From: Rhodospirillaceae bacterium
GTDB taxonomy: Bacteria; Pseudomonadota; Alphaproteobacteria; UBA8366
Length of the DNA stretch: 30,208 nt
Assembly: GCA_002722095.1 (NCBI GenBank)
Contig: PBKG01000010.1
Location: 1 to 30,208, forward strand
Direction: 5' to 3'
A program made the translations under genes and the position numbers. Shown here in pieces: positions 7,064-16,785 of this stretch. How positions within the stretch are numbered: position 1 is the stretch's first letter; each line of letters begins with the position of its first letter. The notes beneath the pieces are model-generated. The model made no database searches. It was not told where the DNA came from and worked only from the letters and a program-made list of their open reading frames with translations.

Positions 7064-8414
7064 CATTTTTCGCCGCCAAGCGCGCCGGCGGCGGTTTGGT
7101 AATGCCTTAATCGCCGTTGCAGTAATAGGTCTGGCGGGCTGCGATACGTTCGACAATATTATCGGTAAAAAGGACGCGCCCCCGCTTCCGGGCGAACGGA
7201 TTCCGATAATGCTGCATGAACGCGACCGGGACCCCGACCCGCGTGTGTCGGATTTGCGGGTGCTTTTGCCGCCCCCCAGAGCCAACCGCGATTGGGCGCA
7301 ATCGGGCGGCCGTGCGGCCCACGCCATGCACCATCTTAAGATTGGCAAGGCCATCTCAGCGCGTTGGAGTGCCAATGTAGGGCAGGGGTCTGAGGATGAT
7401 CGTCGCCTTTTGGCATCGCCGATAATTGTTGGAGAAAGGGTTTTTGTCGCCGACCTTGAATCCAATGTAAGCGCGATCAATGCCCGTACTGGCGAGCGAG
7501 TTTGGCGTTTCCGTCCGAAAGTCCCCGATGAGGACGATGAGGCTTTCGGCGGTGGATTGGCATTCGAAGACGGCACAGTATTTCTCAGCACAGGCTTCGG
7601 TCGCGTTTATGCGCTTGATGGAGCGACGGGCAAGCTGAAATGGATGAAAAAACTTTCCGGCCCTATGAGGGCGCCGCCGTCTGTGTCCAATGGTCGAGTC
7701 TTTGTTGTGACTATCGACAATCAACTGATAGCGCTGAATACGAAAACCGGTGACCGTTTGTGGTCCCATGCGGGCCTTTCCGAAACCGCGGGTCTTTTGG
7801 GCGGCGCCGCGCCGGCAATCGATGGGACGACGGTGGTTGTACCGTATTCGTCAGGCGAGATTTTCGCCGTTCGCGCGGAAAATGGCCGTGTCGCATGGTC
7901 CGAGGCCCTTTCACCTGTTCGTCGTATCGATGCACTGGCGACATTGGCCCACGTTCGCGGTAGTCCGGTGATCGATCGCGGATTAGTCTACGCAATTAGC
8001 CATTCAGGACGCTTAGTTGCGATCGACCGGCGGTCGGGCGCACGAATTTGGGAGCGCAATATTGGTGGTGTGGAAACCCCTTGGGTCGCGGGAAATTTTC
8101 TTTATGTGTTGAGCAATGAATCGGAGATCTACTGTTTGACCCGTCGCGGGGGCCGAATTCGCTGGGTAAGGCCGTTGCCGAAATTCGAGAATCCGCGAGA
8201 TAAAGAGGGGCCCATTAAATGGTCGGGTCCTGTGTTGGTGGGCAACCGGCTGGTCGTTACCGGAAGCCATGGCGAGGCGCTTTCGATCTCGCCCTATACA
8301 GGCGAACCGTTGGGGCGGGTCGAATTGCCGAGCCGGATATCCATCGCCCCGGTGGTTGCCGGCGAGACGCTGTATTTTTATACCGACGAAGCCGAATTGA
8401 TTGCCTACCGCTAG
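7050..8414 (+). CDS. bamB: Outer membrane protein assembly factor BamB
   Basis: A 454-residue lipoprotein with a PQQ-like eight-bladed beta-propeller, part of the BAM complex that inserts outer-membrane proteins. A twin-basic N-terminus (RRQARRRR), a hydrophobic stretch and the lipobox LAGC (Cys30) give a clear lipoprotein signal. Blade repeats such as GERVWRF, GKLKWMKKL, GDRLWSH, GRVAWSE, GARIWERN and GRIRWVR recur about every 40 residues. It is longer than E. coli BamB (about 390 residues) mainly between the signal and the first blade. The start at 7050 lies inside the end of the preceding gene (14-base overlap); starting further upstream would bury the signal peptide. der follows 43 bases later. 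Confidence 0.92.
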   Translation, partial: SMVVSIFRRQARRRRFGNALIAVAVIGLAGCDTFDNIIGKKDAPPLPGERIPIMLHERDRDPDPRVSDLRVLLPPPRANRDWAQSGGRAAHAMHHLKIGKAISARWSANVGQGSEDDRRLLASPIIVGERVFVADLESNVSAINARTGERVWRFRPKVPDEDDEAFGGGLAFEDGTVFLSTGFGRVYALDGATGKLKWMKKLSGPMRAPPSVSNGRVFVVTIDNQLIALNTKTGDRLWSHAGLSETAGLLGGAAPAIDGTTVVVPYSSGEIFAVRAENGRVAWSEALSPVRRIDALATLAHVRGSPVIDRGLVYAISHSGRLVAIDRRSGARIWERNIGGVETPWVAGNFLYVLSNESEIYCLTRRGGRIRWVRPLPKFENPRDKEGPIKWSGPVLVGNRLVVTGSHGEALSISPYTGEPLGRVELPSRISIAPVVAGETLYFYTDEAELIAYR

Positions 8415-8457
8415 TGGTCTCGGCCATGTCTGAGGCACAAAAGGAGAGAGCGGGCGG

Positions 8458-9798
8458 ATGACTATCAGTGTTGCCATCATCGGACGCCCGAATACCGGCA
8501 AATCGACGCTATTCAATCGACTTGTGGGTAAAAGGTTGGCATTGGTGGATGACCAGCCAGGGGTTACTCGCGACCGACGCGAGGGAGAAGCGGAACTGGG
8601 CGATCTTAGTTTCCGAATTATCGATACGGCCGGATTGGATAATGCCGACGCGGAAAGTCTGGCCGGTCGCATGCAACGCCAGACCGAGCAGGCAGTGGCG
8701 GAAAGTAACGTCGTATTGATGCTGGTGGATGCCCGCGCGGGAATTACGGCACTCGACCGGCATTTTGCTGACTGGGTGCGCGGGCAATCGGTGCCGGTGA
8801 TACTCGCCGCCAACAAGTGCGAGGGAGGCGGTGGTGAAGCCGGACGGCTCGAAGCCTTCGAGCTTGGTCTCGGTGAGCCAATCGCCGTATCGGCGGAACA
8901 TGGCGAGGGGTTGGGCGAACTTTATGGCGCGCTTCAGCCGATTGTCGATGCGGATGCGATTGAAGGCGACGAGGAAGCGGCGCCGGAGGTACAGCTCGCC
9001 ATTGTCGGGCGACCGAATACTGGTAAGTCGACTTTGGTCAACCAACTCCTCGGCCAAGACCGCTTACTGACCGGGCCTGAGGCGGGCATTACTCGTGATT
9101 CAATTGCGATCGATTGGGAATATGACAATCGACCGTTAAAACTAATCGATACGGCAGGACTACGTCGCCGGGCGCGAGTTGACGAAAAATTGGAAAAACT
9201 TTCTGCACGCGATACCGCACGTGCGATCCAATTTTCCCAGGTAGTGGTGTTGATGCTGGACGGTCAAACCATGCTCGAGCGCCAAGATTTGACCATCGCG
9301 CGGCAGGTCATCGATGAAGGCCGGGCATTGATTATTGCCGTTAACAAGTGGGATTTGGTCAAGACTAAGAAGGCCGCGATGCGAAAGCTGGAAGACCGTC
9401 TGGAAACATCGTTGACCCAAGTGCGTGGCATTCCCGTGGTCACTTTGTCCGCTTTGGAAGGCACGGGGATTGATAAATTGATGGCGGCTGTATTCGAAAT
9501 TTATCAAGTTTGGAATCGTCGGATTGCGACCGCTCGGCTTAACGATTGGTTGGCCGAAATGGTCGAACTACATCCACCGCCTCTGGCCTCGACAGGGCGT
9601 CGGGTGCGGCTTCGCTACATGACCCAGACTAAGACGCGCCCACCGACCTTCGCGGTCTGGGTTTCGCGCCCGAAAGACCTGCCGGAAGCTTATAGTCGGT
9701 ATTTGGTCAACGGATTACGCGATGATTTCGGTCTAATTGGGGTGCCACTCCGCATTACTCTCAGGCAGGGCAAGAACCCTTACGTCAAGGAAACCTGA
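8458..9798 (+). CDS. der: Ribosome biogenesis GTPase Der (EngA)
   Basis: A 446-residue protein with two consecutive GTPase domains and a C-terminal KH-like domain, the unique architecture of Der, which is needed for maturation of the 50S subunit. P-loops GRPNTGKST are at residues 9-17 and 184-192; each is followed by DTAGL (G3) and by NKCE or NKWD (G4). The C-terminus reads [10 protein letters not shown]...[19 protein letters not shown], as in the family. The start is supported by an AAAGGAGAG ribosome site about 10 bases upstream. It is the last gene of the yfgM-bamB-der group and ends 12 bases from the end of a convergent SDR gene, with no visible terminator between. Confidence 0.95.
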   Translation: MTISVAIIGRPNTGKSTLFNRLVGKRLALVDDQPGVTRDRREGEAELGDLSFRIIDTAGLDNADAESLAGRMQRQTEQAVAESNVVLMLVDARAGITALDRHFADWVRGQSVPVILAANKCEGGGGEAGRLEAFELGLGEPIAVSAEHGEGLGELYGALQPIVDADAIEGDEEAAPEVQLAIVGRPNTGKSTLVNQLLGQDRLLTGPEAGITRDSIAIDWEYDNRPLKLIDTAGLRRRARVDEKLEKLSARDTARAIQFSQVVVLMLDGQTMLERQDLTIARQVIDEGRALIIAVNKWDLVKTKKAAMRKLEDRLETSLTQVRGIPVVTLSALEGTGIDKLMAAVFEIYQVWNRRIATARLNDWLAEMVELHPPPLASTGRRVRLRYMTQTKTRPPTFAVWVSRPKDLPEAYSRYLVNGLRDDFGLIGVPLRITLRQGKNPYVKET

Positions 9799-9810
9799 TC
9801 CAGGTTCGGC

Positions 9811-10527
9811 TTAGTAGGCTCGAAGGGTCTCGCCATGTTGCTCGCAATCGAGCGCGGCGAGATCGACGAAGAGGTCGGTTTTTTCATCGGGATGGGGCAG
9901 GGACTCAGGATCCTCGCCGGGAAAGGCCTTCGCACGCATAGCTGTGCGTTGACGCCCGGGGTCGACTAAATTGACGCGAATTTCCGAATGCGCGACCTCA
10001 CTGGCGTAGATATTCACCATCGCCTCCAACGCCGCTTTACTGGCAGCGTAAGCAGCCCAAAAAGGATTGAGATTGCGCACCGCTCCGGAGGTTACGAATA
10101 TTGCCCGTCCGCTATCCGAGGTCCGCAATAGAGGATCCATTGACCGGATAAGACGGTAGTTTGCGGTGGCGTTAAGCGCTAACGCCTGGTCCCAGACATC
10201 TGGGTCGAGATGATTGAGGGGTGTTAGTTCGCCGAGTGTTCCTGCGTTGGCGATCAACACGTCGAGCCTACCGAACCTTTCATTGATGGCGCCACCCATC
10301 TGATCGATCGCATCGCCGTCGGTGAGGTCTAGGGGCACCAGTGTAGCGCTGGACCCGCCTATTTGTTTGATCTCGTCATCGACCTCTTCAAGGCCGCCGA
10401 CCGTACGCGCGGTCAGAACCAGATGAGCGCCTTCTCGCGCAAATCGTCTGGCGATTGCTGCGCCGATACCCCGGCTCGCACCTGTCACCAAGGCGATCCG
10501 GCCTTCAAGACGTTTTGGGTTGGCCAT
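9811..10527 (-). CDS. SDR-family oxidoreductase downstream of purF
   Basis: A 238-residue classical SDR: TGASRGIG near residues 15-22, IANAG in the NNAG position, VTSGA with the catalytic serine, YAASK with Tyr and Lys, and NLVDPG in place of the usual VxPG motif. The C-terminal substrate-binding part is short. Its ATG shares one base with the stop codon of purF (TAATG), so it is the last gene of the purF cluster and translationally coupled to it. This SDR next to purF is a common alphaproteobacterial arrangement, but I know of no assigned substrate. There is no obvious link to purine synthesis. Confidence 0.85.
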   Translation of the reverse strand: MANPKRLEGRIALVTGASRGIGAAIARRFAREGAHLVLTARTVGGLEEVDDEIKQIGGSSATLVPLDLTDGDAIDQMGGAINERFGRLDVLIANAGTLGELTPLNHLDPDVWDQALALNATANYRLIRSMDPLLRTSDSGRAIFVTSGAVRNLNPFWAAYAASKAALEAMVNIYASEVAHSEIRVNLVDPGRQRTAMRAKAFPGEDPESLPHPDEKTDLFVDLAALDCEQHGETLRAY

Positions 10528-11981
10528 TAGCCCGATTCAGAAAGGAGCGAAAGCTGCGCCGATGCATCGCCATTTTGCTGGTCGGTAAGGCGGATCGGAT
10601 ATTCGCCTGAGAAACAAGCATCGCAGAATTGCGGACGTTTATTATCGCGCGCGCCTTCGCCCATGGCTCGGTAAAGCCCGTCGATGGTGACGAATGCAAG
10701 ACTATCCGCGGCAATTTCGTCGCGGATGCCATCGACATCGAGATTTGCCGCTAACAGCTGATCCTTGTCTGGCGTGTCGACGCCGTAAAAGCAGGGATTG
10801 GTCGTCGGCGGGCTGGAAATCCGCATATGCACTTCCGTCGCGCCGGCGGCGCGCACCATCTCGACGATTTTTTTAGATGTCGTACCTCGGACAATGGAAT
10901 CATCGACCAGGATTACGCGCTTGCCATTGAGGATGGCGCGGTTGGCATTGTGTTTAAGCCGCACACCGAAATGTCGAATTTCTGAAGTTGGCTCGATAAA
11001 AGTTCGTCCCACATAATGATTTCGGATAATGCCGAGCTCGTAAGGTAAGCCCGCTTCGGCAGCGAATCCGATAGCCGCTGGTACGCCGGAATCAGGTACT
11101 GGCACGACGACGTCGGCCTCGGTTCGGGATTCGCGCGCAAGTTCGCGACCGATTTTTTTGCGCGACTCATATATCGAAAGTCCATCTATAACGCTGTCCG
11201 GCTTGGCAAAGTAAATAAATTCGAAAATGCAGCAGCGTTTCTCGAGTTTTGGAAACGGGAAGTAACTTTTGACTCCCTTTTCGGAAATCACCAGCAATTC
11301 GCCCGGTTCCACGTCACGCACCCGTTCCGCGCCGACGATATCGAATGCGCAGGATTCGGAGGCAAGGATATAGGTGTTATCGAGCTTACCTAATACCAAT
11401 GGCCGCACTCCGAGCGGGTCGCGGACGCCGATCAGGCCTTCCTTGGTGAGTGTGACCAGCGAATAGGCGCCCTCGATCCGTCGAATAGCAGAGATGAGCC
11501 GCTCGACGATCGTGCCCTGGGTTGTCGCCATGAGATGGATGATGATTTCGGTATCGGTAGTCGACTGGAAGATGCAGCCGGAGGATACGAGTTCTTGGCG
11601 CATAGTTCGCGCGTTGGTGAGATTGCCATTATGCGCGATTGCGAGCCCACCTAAGTCGAGATCGGCGAACAAAGGTTGCACGTTTCTCAACATCGGCTCG
11701 CCGGTGGTGGAATAGCGCGTGTGTCCGATCGCGGCGTGGCCCGGGAGCCGGCGCATTACCGCTGGGTCAGAAAAAATATCGCCCACCAGGCCGAGATCCC
11801 GATGGGCGTGAAATCTTTCGCCGTCATAGGTGACGATGCCGGCGGCTTCCTGACCACGGTGCTGCAGCGCATGCAGACCGAGCGTCGAATGCTGGGCCGC
11901 TTCGTCGTGGCCGTAAATTCCGAAGACCGCGCATTCTTCGTGTAGACGGTCGTCGTCGAAAGGGTGCGTGGTGACGCTCAT
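10527..11981 (-). CDS. purF: Amidophosphoribosyltransferase PurF
   Basis: A 484-residue enzyme catalysing the first committed step of purine synthesis: PRPP plus glutamine to 5-phosphoribosylamine. The glutaminase domain begins at Cys17 (EECAVFGIYG); the first 16 residues form a propeptide that must be removed to free that cysteine. The PRPP loop VDDSIVRGTT is present. Cysteines in RCCIFEFIYFA, PCFYGVDT and FCDACFSGEYP match the four ligands of the Bacillus-type enzyme, so a structural iron-sulfur cluster is likely. It overlaps cvpA by ATGA and the SDR by TAATG. The cvpA-purF pairing is conserved in many proteobacteria. Confidence 0.96.
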   Translation of the reverse strand: MSVTTHPFDDDRLHEECAVFGIYGHDEAAQHSTLGLHALQHRGQEAAGIVTYDGERFHAHRDLGLVGDIFSDPAVMRRLPGHAAIGHTRYSTTGEPMLRNVQPLFADLDLGGLAIAHNGNLTNARTMRQELVSSGCIFQSTTDTEIIIHLMATTQGTIVERLISAIRRIEGAYSLVTLTKEGLIGVRDPLGVRPLVLGKLDNTYILASESCAFDIVGAERVRDVEPGELLVISEKGVKSYFPFPKLEKRCCIFEFIYFAKPDSVIDGLSIYESRKKIGRELARESRTEADVVVPVPDSGVPAAIGFAAEAGLPYELGIIRNHYVGRTFIEPTSEIRHFGVRLKHNANRAILNGKRVILVDDSIVRGTTSKKIVEMVRAAGATEVHMRISSPPTTNPCFYGVDTPDKDQLLAANLDVDGIRDEIAADSLAFVTIDGLYRAMGEGARDNKRPQFCDACFSGEYPIRLTDQQNGDASAQLSLLSESG

Positions 11982-12688
11982 TGCACCGTACGCTCCATCA
12001 GATCGTCCAAATTTTTACGGTCCTTTGTATCGTAGCCACCAGTATTTTCACGCTTTTTTTCGCCTGCGGGGCGAGGATTAAGCAGTTTTTCGAAATCTTT
12101 TTGGTTTTTCTTCGAGTCGCCAAGCGTATCGATGCCCTTTTTGAGCAAATCGGTTTTGGTCGTACGTTTCACCGATTGCGCTGCCGACCCTGCGTCCTGG
12201 CGCAAACGTTGGGGTAACAAGGACCAAAGTATGTCCGCGCCCATCATGATCACCGGTGCGGATTTGGCCGCACGAATGTCTTCCGGGATATGTTCCTCTT
12301 TTTCGTAAAAGACACTGATTGCGATATAGAACACCGCAAGCACGACCCAGGCCCGAAAGACACCAAACAGGACGCCGAGCCCCCGGTCGAGGCCGCTCAT
12401 GGAGCTGTCCTGGATGGTTTCTGAGATGAAATTGCTGAAAATCGAAAGCACGATCATCGCCAAAATGAAAACAGCGACACCGGTTGCGATTCGCGCGATC
12501 CATTTGTTGCCGATCCAGTCATGCATATAGGGTTCGACATAGGGAAACAGGAATATCGTAATGACGATGGCTCCGACCCAACCCAGAAGCGATAGAACTT
12601 CCTTTGCGAATCCGCGTGCGAAGGCCAGCAGCGCGGATAGCAGGGTGACGATGGCAACGACGATATCGGTAATCGCGATCCCGTCCAT
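11978..12688 (-). CDS. cvpA: CvpA family inner membrane protein
   Basis: A 236-residue protein with about four membrane helices in the first 135 residues (ITDIVVAIVTLLSALLAF, VLSLLGWVGAIVITIFLF, ATGVAVFILAMIVLSIF, GVFRAWVVLAVFYIAI). The family segment DRGLGVLFGVFRAWVV is present. The C-terminal 100 residues are hydrophilic and rich in Lys, Asp and Arg, probably disordered. CvpA family members are linked to colicin V export and to envelope stress. The ATG at 12688 is preferred to the in-frame TTG at 12700: a GGGGAG ribosome site lies four bases before it and the ATG is two bases after the radA stop. It overlaps purF by ATGA. Confidence 0.9.
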   Translation of the reverse strand: MDGIAITDIVVAIVTLLSALLAFARGFAKEVLSLLGWVGAIVITIFLFPYVEPYMHDWIGNKWIARIATGVAVFILAMIVLSIFSNFISETIQDSSMSGLDRGLGVLFGVFRAWVVLAVFYIAISVFYEKEEHIPEDIRAAKSAPVIMMGADILWSLLPQRLRQDAGSAAQSVKRTTKTDLLKKGIDTLGDSKKNQKDFEKLLNPRPAGEKKRENTGGYDTKDRKNLDDLMERTVQ

Positions 12689-12689
12689 G

Positions 12690-14105
12690 TTACTCCCCAA
12701 TCGCGCGGATGTTCAGGTTAGCGGAGCCGAACCTTTCGACCAGACCGCGTAAATGATTGATTTCCGTTACTTGCAACGGCTGATCGCTCGATTTCCGGCC
12801 CTTTTTACGTGACTGTGTGGGTGTTAGGGCCGCGCCGAAGCCAAGTTTTTCAGCTTCCTTGAGGCGTGCTTCAGCCTGGCCAACGGGGCGCACCTCTCCC
12901 GAAAGACCGATTTCGCCAAACACGATCATGTTTTCCGGCATGGGCTCTCCGGTGAGCGATGAGATCAATGCCGCGGCAACCGCCAAGTCCGCTGCCGGTT
13001 CGCTGATCCGTAACCCGCCTGCAACATTGAGATAGACGTCATTGCCACCAAATTGCAAGCCGCATCGTGCTTCTAAAACGGCTAACGTCATCGAAAGTCG
13101 GGCCGAATCCCAGCCGACCACAGCGCGCCGCGGTGTCGCGAGCGACGATGGGGCCACCAAAGCCTGAATTTCGACAAGCATCGGTCGCGATCCTTCGATG
13201 CCGGCAAAGACCGCCGCGCCGGAAACCTCACCCTGCCGATCCGCAAGAAAAAGAGCCGAAGGATTGGCTACTTCAGCGAGGCCTTTGTCGGTCATCTCGA
13301 AAACGCCGATTTCATCGGTCGCTCCAAAACGGTTTTTGACGGAACGGAGGATACGGAACTGATGACCGCGATCGCCTTCGAAATAGAGCACCGTATCGAC
13401 CATATGTTCCAACACCCGAGGACCCGCTATTGCGCCTTCCTTGGTGACGTGTCCGACCAAGAGCAGGGCGAAGCCTCGCCGCTTGGCGAGCCGGATCAAT
13501 TCCTGCGCAGAAGCGCGAATTTGCGCTACCGTGCCGGGCGCAGATTCCAACCCTTCAATATACATAGTTTGAATTGAATCGATGACCACCACGTCCGGTC
13601 GGTCATCGGAATCCAACGTGGCGAGGATGTTGCCGACGTTGGTTGCTGTTGCTAGTTCAACCGGTTGCGTTGCGACCCCGAGCCGGGATGCGCGAAGGCG
13701 AATTTGATCGACTGCCTCTTCGCCGGAAATGTAAATACAGCGAGCCTCTTTCGCGAGTGCAGCGGTTACCTGCAGCAATACGGTCGATTTGCCGATGCCC
13801 GGATCACCCCCGATTAGGATCGCCGAGCCCTCGACCAATCCACCTCCGGTGACCCGGTCAAACTCGTTCATCCCGGTGACCCGGCGCGGCGCGCCGTCGG
13901 AATTACCTTCCAAGTTCACGAAATCGATAGGTTTCCCGCCGGCCGCGAAGGCTTTTGCACCGACTTTGCCGCCGATCGGCGCGGTTTCGGTTGGCGCTTC
14001 TTCGACGATACTGTTCCAAGCATCGCAATCATCGCAATGGCCAACCCAACGCGGATGAATCGCGCCGCAGCTTTGACAGACAAACCGGGTTTTCGCTTTC
14101 GCCAT
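12690..14105 (-). CDS. radA: DNA repair protein RadA
   Basis: A 471-residue RecA-related ATPase that promotes branch migration in recombinational repair. The N-terminal four-cysteine zinc finger is C10-C13-C24-C27 (CQSCG...CDDC). The Walker A motif is GGDPGIGKST, the RadA-specific motif KNRFGATDEIG follows, and the C-terminal third is the Lon-protease-like domain. Length is normal. It is followed by cvpA after two bases and preceded by mlaF with a 36-base gap, so it is probably part of one minus-strand transcript, although a separate promoter in or before the gap is possible. Confidence 0.96.
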   Translation of the reverse strand: MAKAKTRFVCQSCGAIHPRWVGHCDDCDAWNSIVEEAPTETAPIGGKVGAKAFAAGGKPIDFVNLEGNSDGAPRRVTGMNEFDRVTGGGLVEGSAILIGGDPGIGKSTVLLQVTAALAKEARCIYISGEEAVDQIRLRASRLGVATQPVELATATNVGNILATLDSDDRPDVVVIDSIQTMYIEGLESAPGTVAQIRASAQELIRLAKRRGFALLLVGHVTKEGAIAGPRVLEHMVDTVLYFEGDRGHQFRILRSVKNRFGATDEIGVFEMTDKGLAEVANPSALFLADRQGEVSGAAVFAGIEGSRPMLVEIQALVAPSSLATPRRAVVGWDSARLSMTLAVLEARCGLQFGGNDVYLNVAGGLRISEPAADLAVAAALISSLTGEPMPENMIVFGEIGLSGEVRPVGQAEARLKEAEKLGFGAALTPTQSRKKGRKSSDQPLQVTEINHLRGLVERFGSANLNIRAIGE

Positions 14106-14141
14106 CAGCGGCTCGTGAGCGTCCCTAGCATTGCTACACCC

Positions 14142-14915
14142 TTAGCTAACGCGGGTTTCAAAATCGATCGGTCCTTCGGCATTGCCGTGGATGAATTGTT
14201 TCAGAAAATCATTGTCCGCCTGATCGATTTCCTCGACCGGTCCAGCCCAAATGATTTTACCCTTATAAAGCATGGCGATGCGATCGGCGATTTTGCGGGC
14301 ACTTGCCATATCGTGGGTGATGGACAAGCCAGTCGCGCCGATTTCGCGCGTAATTTCCACTATCAGATCATTGATGATATCGCCCATGATCGGGTCGAGA
14401 CCTGTGGTCGGCTCGTCGAAAAAGATGATCTCCGGATCGATGGCGATCGCGCGAGCAAGGCCCACCCGTTTGCGCATGCCCCCGGAGAGGTCTGCTGGCC
14501 ACATTTCCGCGGTTTCTTCGCCCAATCCCACCGCGGCCATTTTTTCGAGCGCGATGTCTCGAGCCTGGTCGGTTTCCATGCCTTCGCCCTCAATAAGGCC
14601 GAACGCGACGTTTTCCCAAACCGGCAGACTGTCAAACAGCGCCGCATGTTGGAACAACATGCCGATCTTGGCATTAACGGCGTTGCGTTCCGCGGTACTG
14701 AGGTCGAGCACCGACCGCCCGTCCACCTGGACGTCGCCCTTGTCCGGGGCCAAAAGTCCCAAAATACATTTGATAGTGACCGACTTGCCGGTACCCGAGC
14801 CGCCGATGATGACGACGGATTCACCAGGCATAATTTCTAGATCGACGCCATCCAGCACGACATTGTCGCCGAAGCGTTTATGCACGCCGGTGAGTTTTAT
14901 TTTTGGTGTCGTCAT
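14142..14915 (-). CDS. mlaF: ABC transporter ATP-binding protein, MlaF-like
   Basis: A 257-residue ATPase with Walker A GGSGTGKSV, signature LSGGMRKRVGLARAIA, Walker B IIFFDEPTTGLDP and a switch histidine in ITHDM. The GMRKRV signature and the paired MlaE gene place it in the phospholipid-transport (Mla/Ttg2) group, which keeps outer-membrane lipid asymmetry. The start at 14915 (MTTPKIKLTGVHKRFG) is used because it overlaps the end of mlaE by ATGA; the frame continues upstream only inside mlaE. No mlaD substrate-binding gene, mlaC or mlaB is next to it, so those subunits must be encoded elsewhere. Confidence 0.9.
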   Translation of the reverse strand: MTTPKIKLTGVHKRFGDNVVLDGVDLEIMPGESVVIIGGSGTGKSVTIKCILGLLAPDKGDVQVDGRSVLDLSTAERNAVNAKIGMLFQHAALFDSLPVWENVAFGLIEGEGMETDQARDIALEKMAAVGLGEETAEMWPADLSGGMRKRVGLARAIAIDPEIIFFDEPTTGLDPIMGDIINDLIVEITREIGATGLSITHDMASARKIADRIAMLYKGKIIWAGPVEEIDQADNDFLKQFIHGNAEGPIDFETRVS

Positions 14916-15691
14916 GCCCCGAAGAACATCGCAGTGATCATATAGTTCAGAATTAGAATAAGAATTGCCGAGGACACCACCGCGTTGATGGTTGCTGCGC
15001 CGACGCCTTGCGCGCCACCCTTTGAGTAGTAGCCTTGGTAGCAACCCATCAAGGTTGTTACGAAACCAAAGACGGTGGCTTTGACGAGGCCCGAGAATAC
15101 GTCAATGAATTGGACGAAATCCCAGGTATTTTTGAGATAGATCGCTGCGTTGAAGCCGAGCTTATAGACCGCGACGATATAGCCACCGAATATGCCGATC
15201 ACGTCACCAACCAGTATCAGCAGCGGCAACATCGCAATGCCTGCGAGGATGCGCGGCGTTACCAGATATTTAAATGGGTTGGTTGAAAGCGTTGTCAGGG
15301 CGTCAATTTGCTCGGTAACCCGCATGGTACCGATTTCGGCGGCTATCGAGGAACCGACGCGAGCGGCGACCATTAGGCCTGCCAGCACCGGTGCCAGTTC
15401 CCGGGTAATACTGAGCACCACGACCTTCGCGATACTGCTTTCCGCGCCTGCGGCAAAGCGTGCGAAGCCTGTGTAGCTTTGCAGTGCAAGCACCATCCCT
15501 GCGAACACCGTGGTCAATCCCACTACTGGCAGCGAATAGTAGCCAATTTCGACCATTTGGCGCCAAATTAGGCGGAAATAGAACGGTGGCCGAAAACAGT
15601 GAGAAATTACGACAAGGGTAAAATGGGTGATATGCCCGACCGCACGGAAGAAGCCTAGGATCGTCGCACCGGTAAGCTGCAGGAAGTTCAT
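14912..15691 (-). CDS. mlaE: ABC transporter permease, MlaE-like
   Basis: A 259-residue inner-membrane permease. The conserved MlaE core is unmistakable: LALQSYTGFARFAAG, then SITRELAPVLAGLMVAARVG and SIAAEIGTMRVTEQIDAL. About five hydrophobic segments are visible, the last at the C-terminus (SSAILILILNYMITAMFFG). It partners the MlaF-like ATPase and overlaps it by ATGA, while its own ATG overlaps the stop of alr in the same way. The amphipathic N-terminus (FFRAVGHITHF) resembles relatives. The alternative, a toluene-tolerance or steroid-uptake (YrbE) permease, is less likely without mce genes nearby. Confidence 0.92.
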   Translation of the reverse strand: MNFLQLTGATILGFFRAVGHITHFTLVVISHCFRPPFYFRLIWRQMVEIGYYSLPVVGLTTVFAGMVLALQSYTGFARFAAGAESSIAKVVVLSITRELAPVLAGLMVAARVGSSIAAEIGTMRVTEQIDALTTLSTNPFKYLVTPRILAGIAMLPLLILVGDVIGIFGGYIVAVYKLGFNAAIYLKNTWDFVQFIDVFSGLVKATVFGFVTTLMGCYQGYYSKGGAQGVGAATINAVVSSAILILILNYMITAMFFGA

Positions 15692-16785
15692 GCGTCGGCC
15701 TCAAGGTAAACTCGCCGATGCCTTTGGCCTAATGCGGTCAAGATTTCGTATCCGATCGTCCCCGCATCACGCGCCAGTGCATCGACGCCGTAATTTGGGC
15801 CGAGCAAGTCGACCCAGTCACCAGCTTTTACGCCGTCTATGCCGGTAATGTCTATGCCAATCAAGTCCATTGAAACCCGACCCACCAGCGGTGCTGGATT
15901 TTCGCCAATATACGCCGTGGCCTTGTTACTGAGTGCGCGCAAAAAGCCGTCTGCATAGCCGGTCGAAATTGTTGCGATTCGGCGAGGCGTGTCGGCACGA
16001 AAGGTGGCGCCATATCCCACCGATTCACCCGAGCTTATCGCTCGACATTGCAAAATTTTCGCTTTGAGGCGGGCCACGGTCTGCATTGGATTGGCACCCG
16101 TTGGCTGGGGATTGCCGCCATAGAGCGCAAAGCCGGGCCGAACCATTTCGAAATGCCACTCTGGGCCCAGGAAAACGCCTGACGAGGCGCTTAGAGATGC
16201 AGGTACGTTAGGAAAGATTGTCTGTGCGGTCCGAAAGCGCTCCAGTTGTTCGGCATTCATGGCATGTGTGGGTTCGTCGGCGCAGGCGAGATGGCTGACC
16301 AGTAGCTTGGGCGTGAAATTGTCGAGCTCGGTCGGGTCGGAGCGCAACATATCGACTTCTATCGGGGGAAATCCCAATCTGTTCATGCCGGTATCGATGT
16401 GAACGGCCGCAGGGGCATTGGTGTGTTTCCGCCAGAGCCTGAGCTGTTCAAGGTCGTTCAACACTGGCCGCAATGAATTCGACGCGAGAAGTTCGGCATT
16501 GTGTTGCACCACGCCGGCAAAAACGTAGATGTCGTGGTTGACAATATTCCGCAGTGCGAGGCCTTCGTCCAAAGTAGCGACGAAGAAGGTTCGGCAGCCG
16601 GCGCGTTCTAGAGTGCGTGCGACCGGTTCGAGGCCTAAGCCGTAAGCATCCGCTTTGACGACAGCGGCACACTCCGCCGGTGCACTCTCTTTGACGAGCA
16701 GTGCGTAATTTGCGGCGATCGCGCCGAGATCGACCGTTAGGACGCTCAGGGAGCCATCGTCGTTAGGGGAAGCCGTCTCCGTCAT
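15688..16785 (-). CDS. alr: Alanine racemase
   Basis: A 365-residue PLP enzyme that makes D-alanine for peptidoglycan. The PLP lysine lies in AVVKADAYGLG (K44), HIDTGMNRLGF is the central barrel motif, SVGYGATF carries the second catalytic tyrosine, and the C-terminal beta domain has RVSMDLIGIDITG. The start at 16785 (MTETASPN) is preferred over the upstream in-frame codon at 16824; even so it overlaps the end of dnaB by 23 bases. The 3' end overlaps mlaE by ATGA. The dnaB-alr order is widespread in Alphaproteobacteria. The enzyme looks intact. Confidence 0.95.
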   Translation of the reverse strand: MTETASPNDDGSLSVLTVDLGAIAANYALLVKESAPAECAAVVKADAYGLGLEPVARTLERAGCRTFFVATLDEGLALRNIVNHDIYVFAGVVQHNAELLASNSLRPVLNDLEQLRLWRKHTNAPAAVHIDTGMNRLGFPPIEVDMLRSDPTELDNFTPKLLVSHLACADEPTHAMNAEQLERFRTAQTIFPNVPASLSASSGVFLGPEWHFEMVRPGFALYGGNPQPTGANPMQTVARLKAKILQCRAISSGESVGYGATFRADTPRRIATISTGYADGFLRALSNKATAYIGENPAPLVGRVSMDLIGIDITGIDGVKAGDWVDLLGPNYGVDALARDAGTIGYEILTALGQRHRRVYLEADA

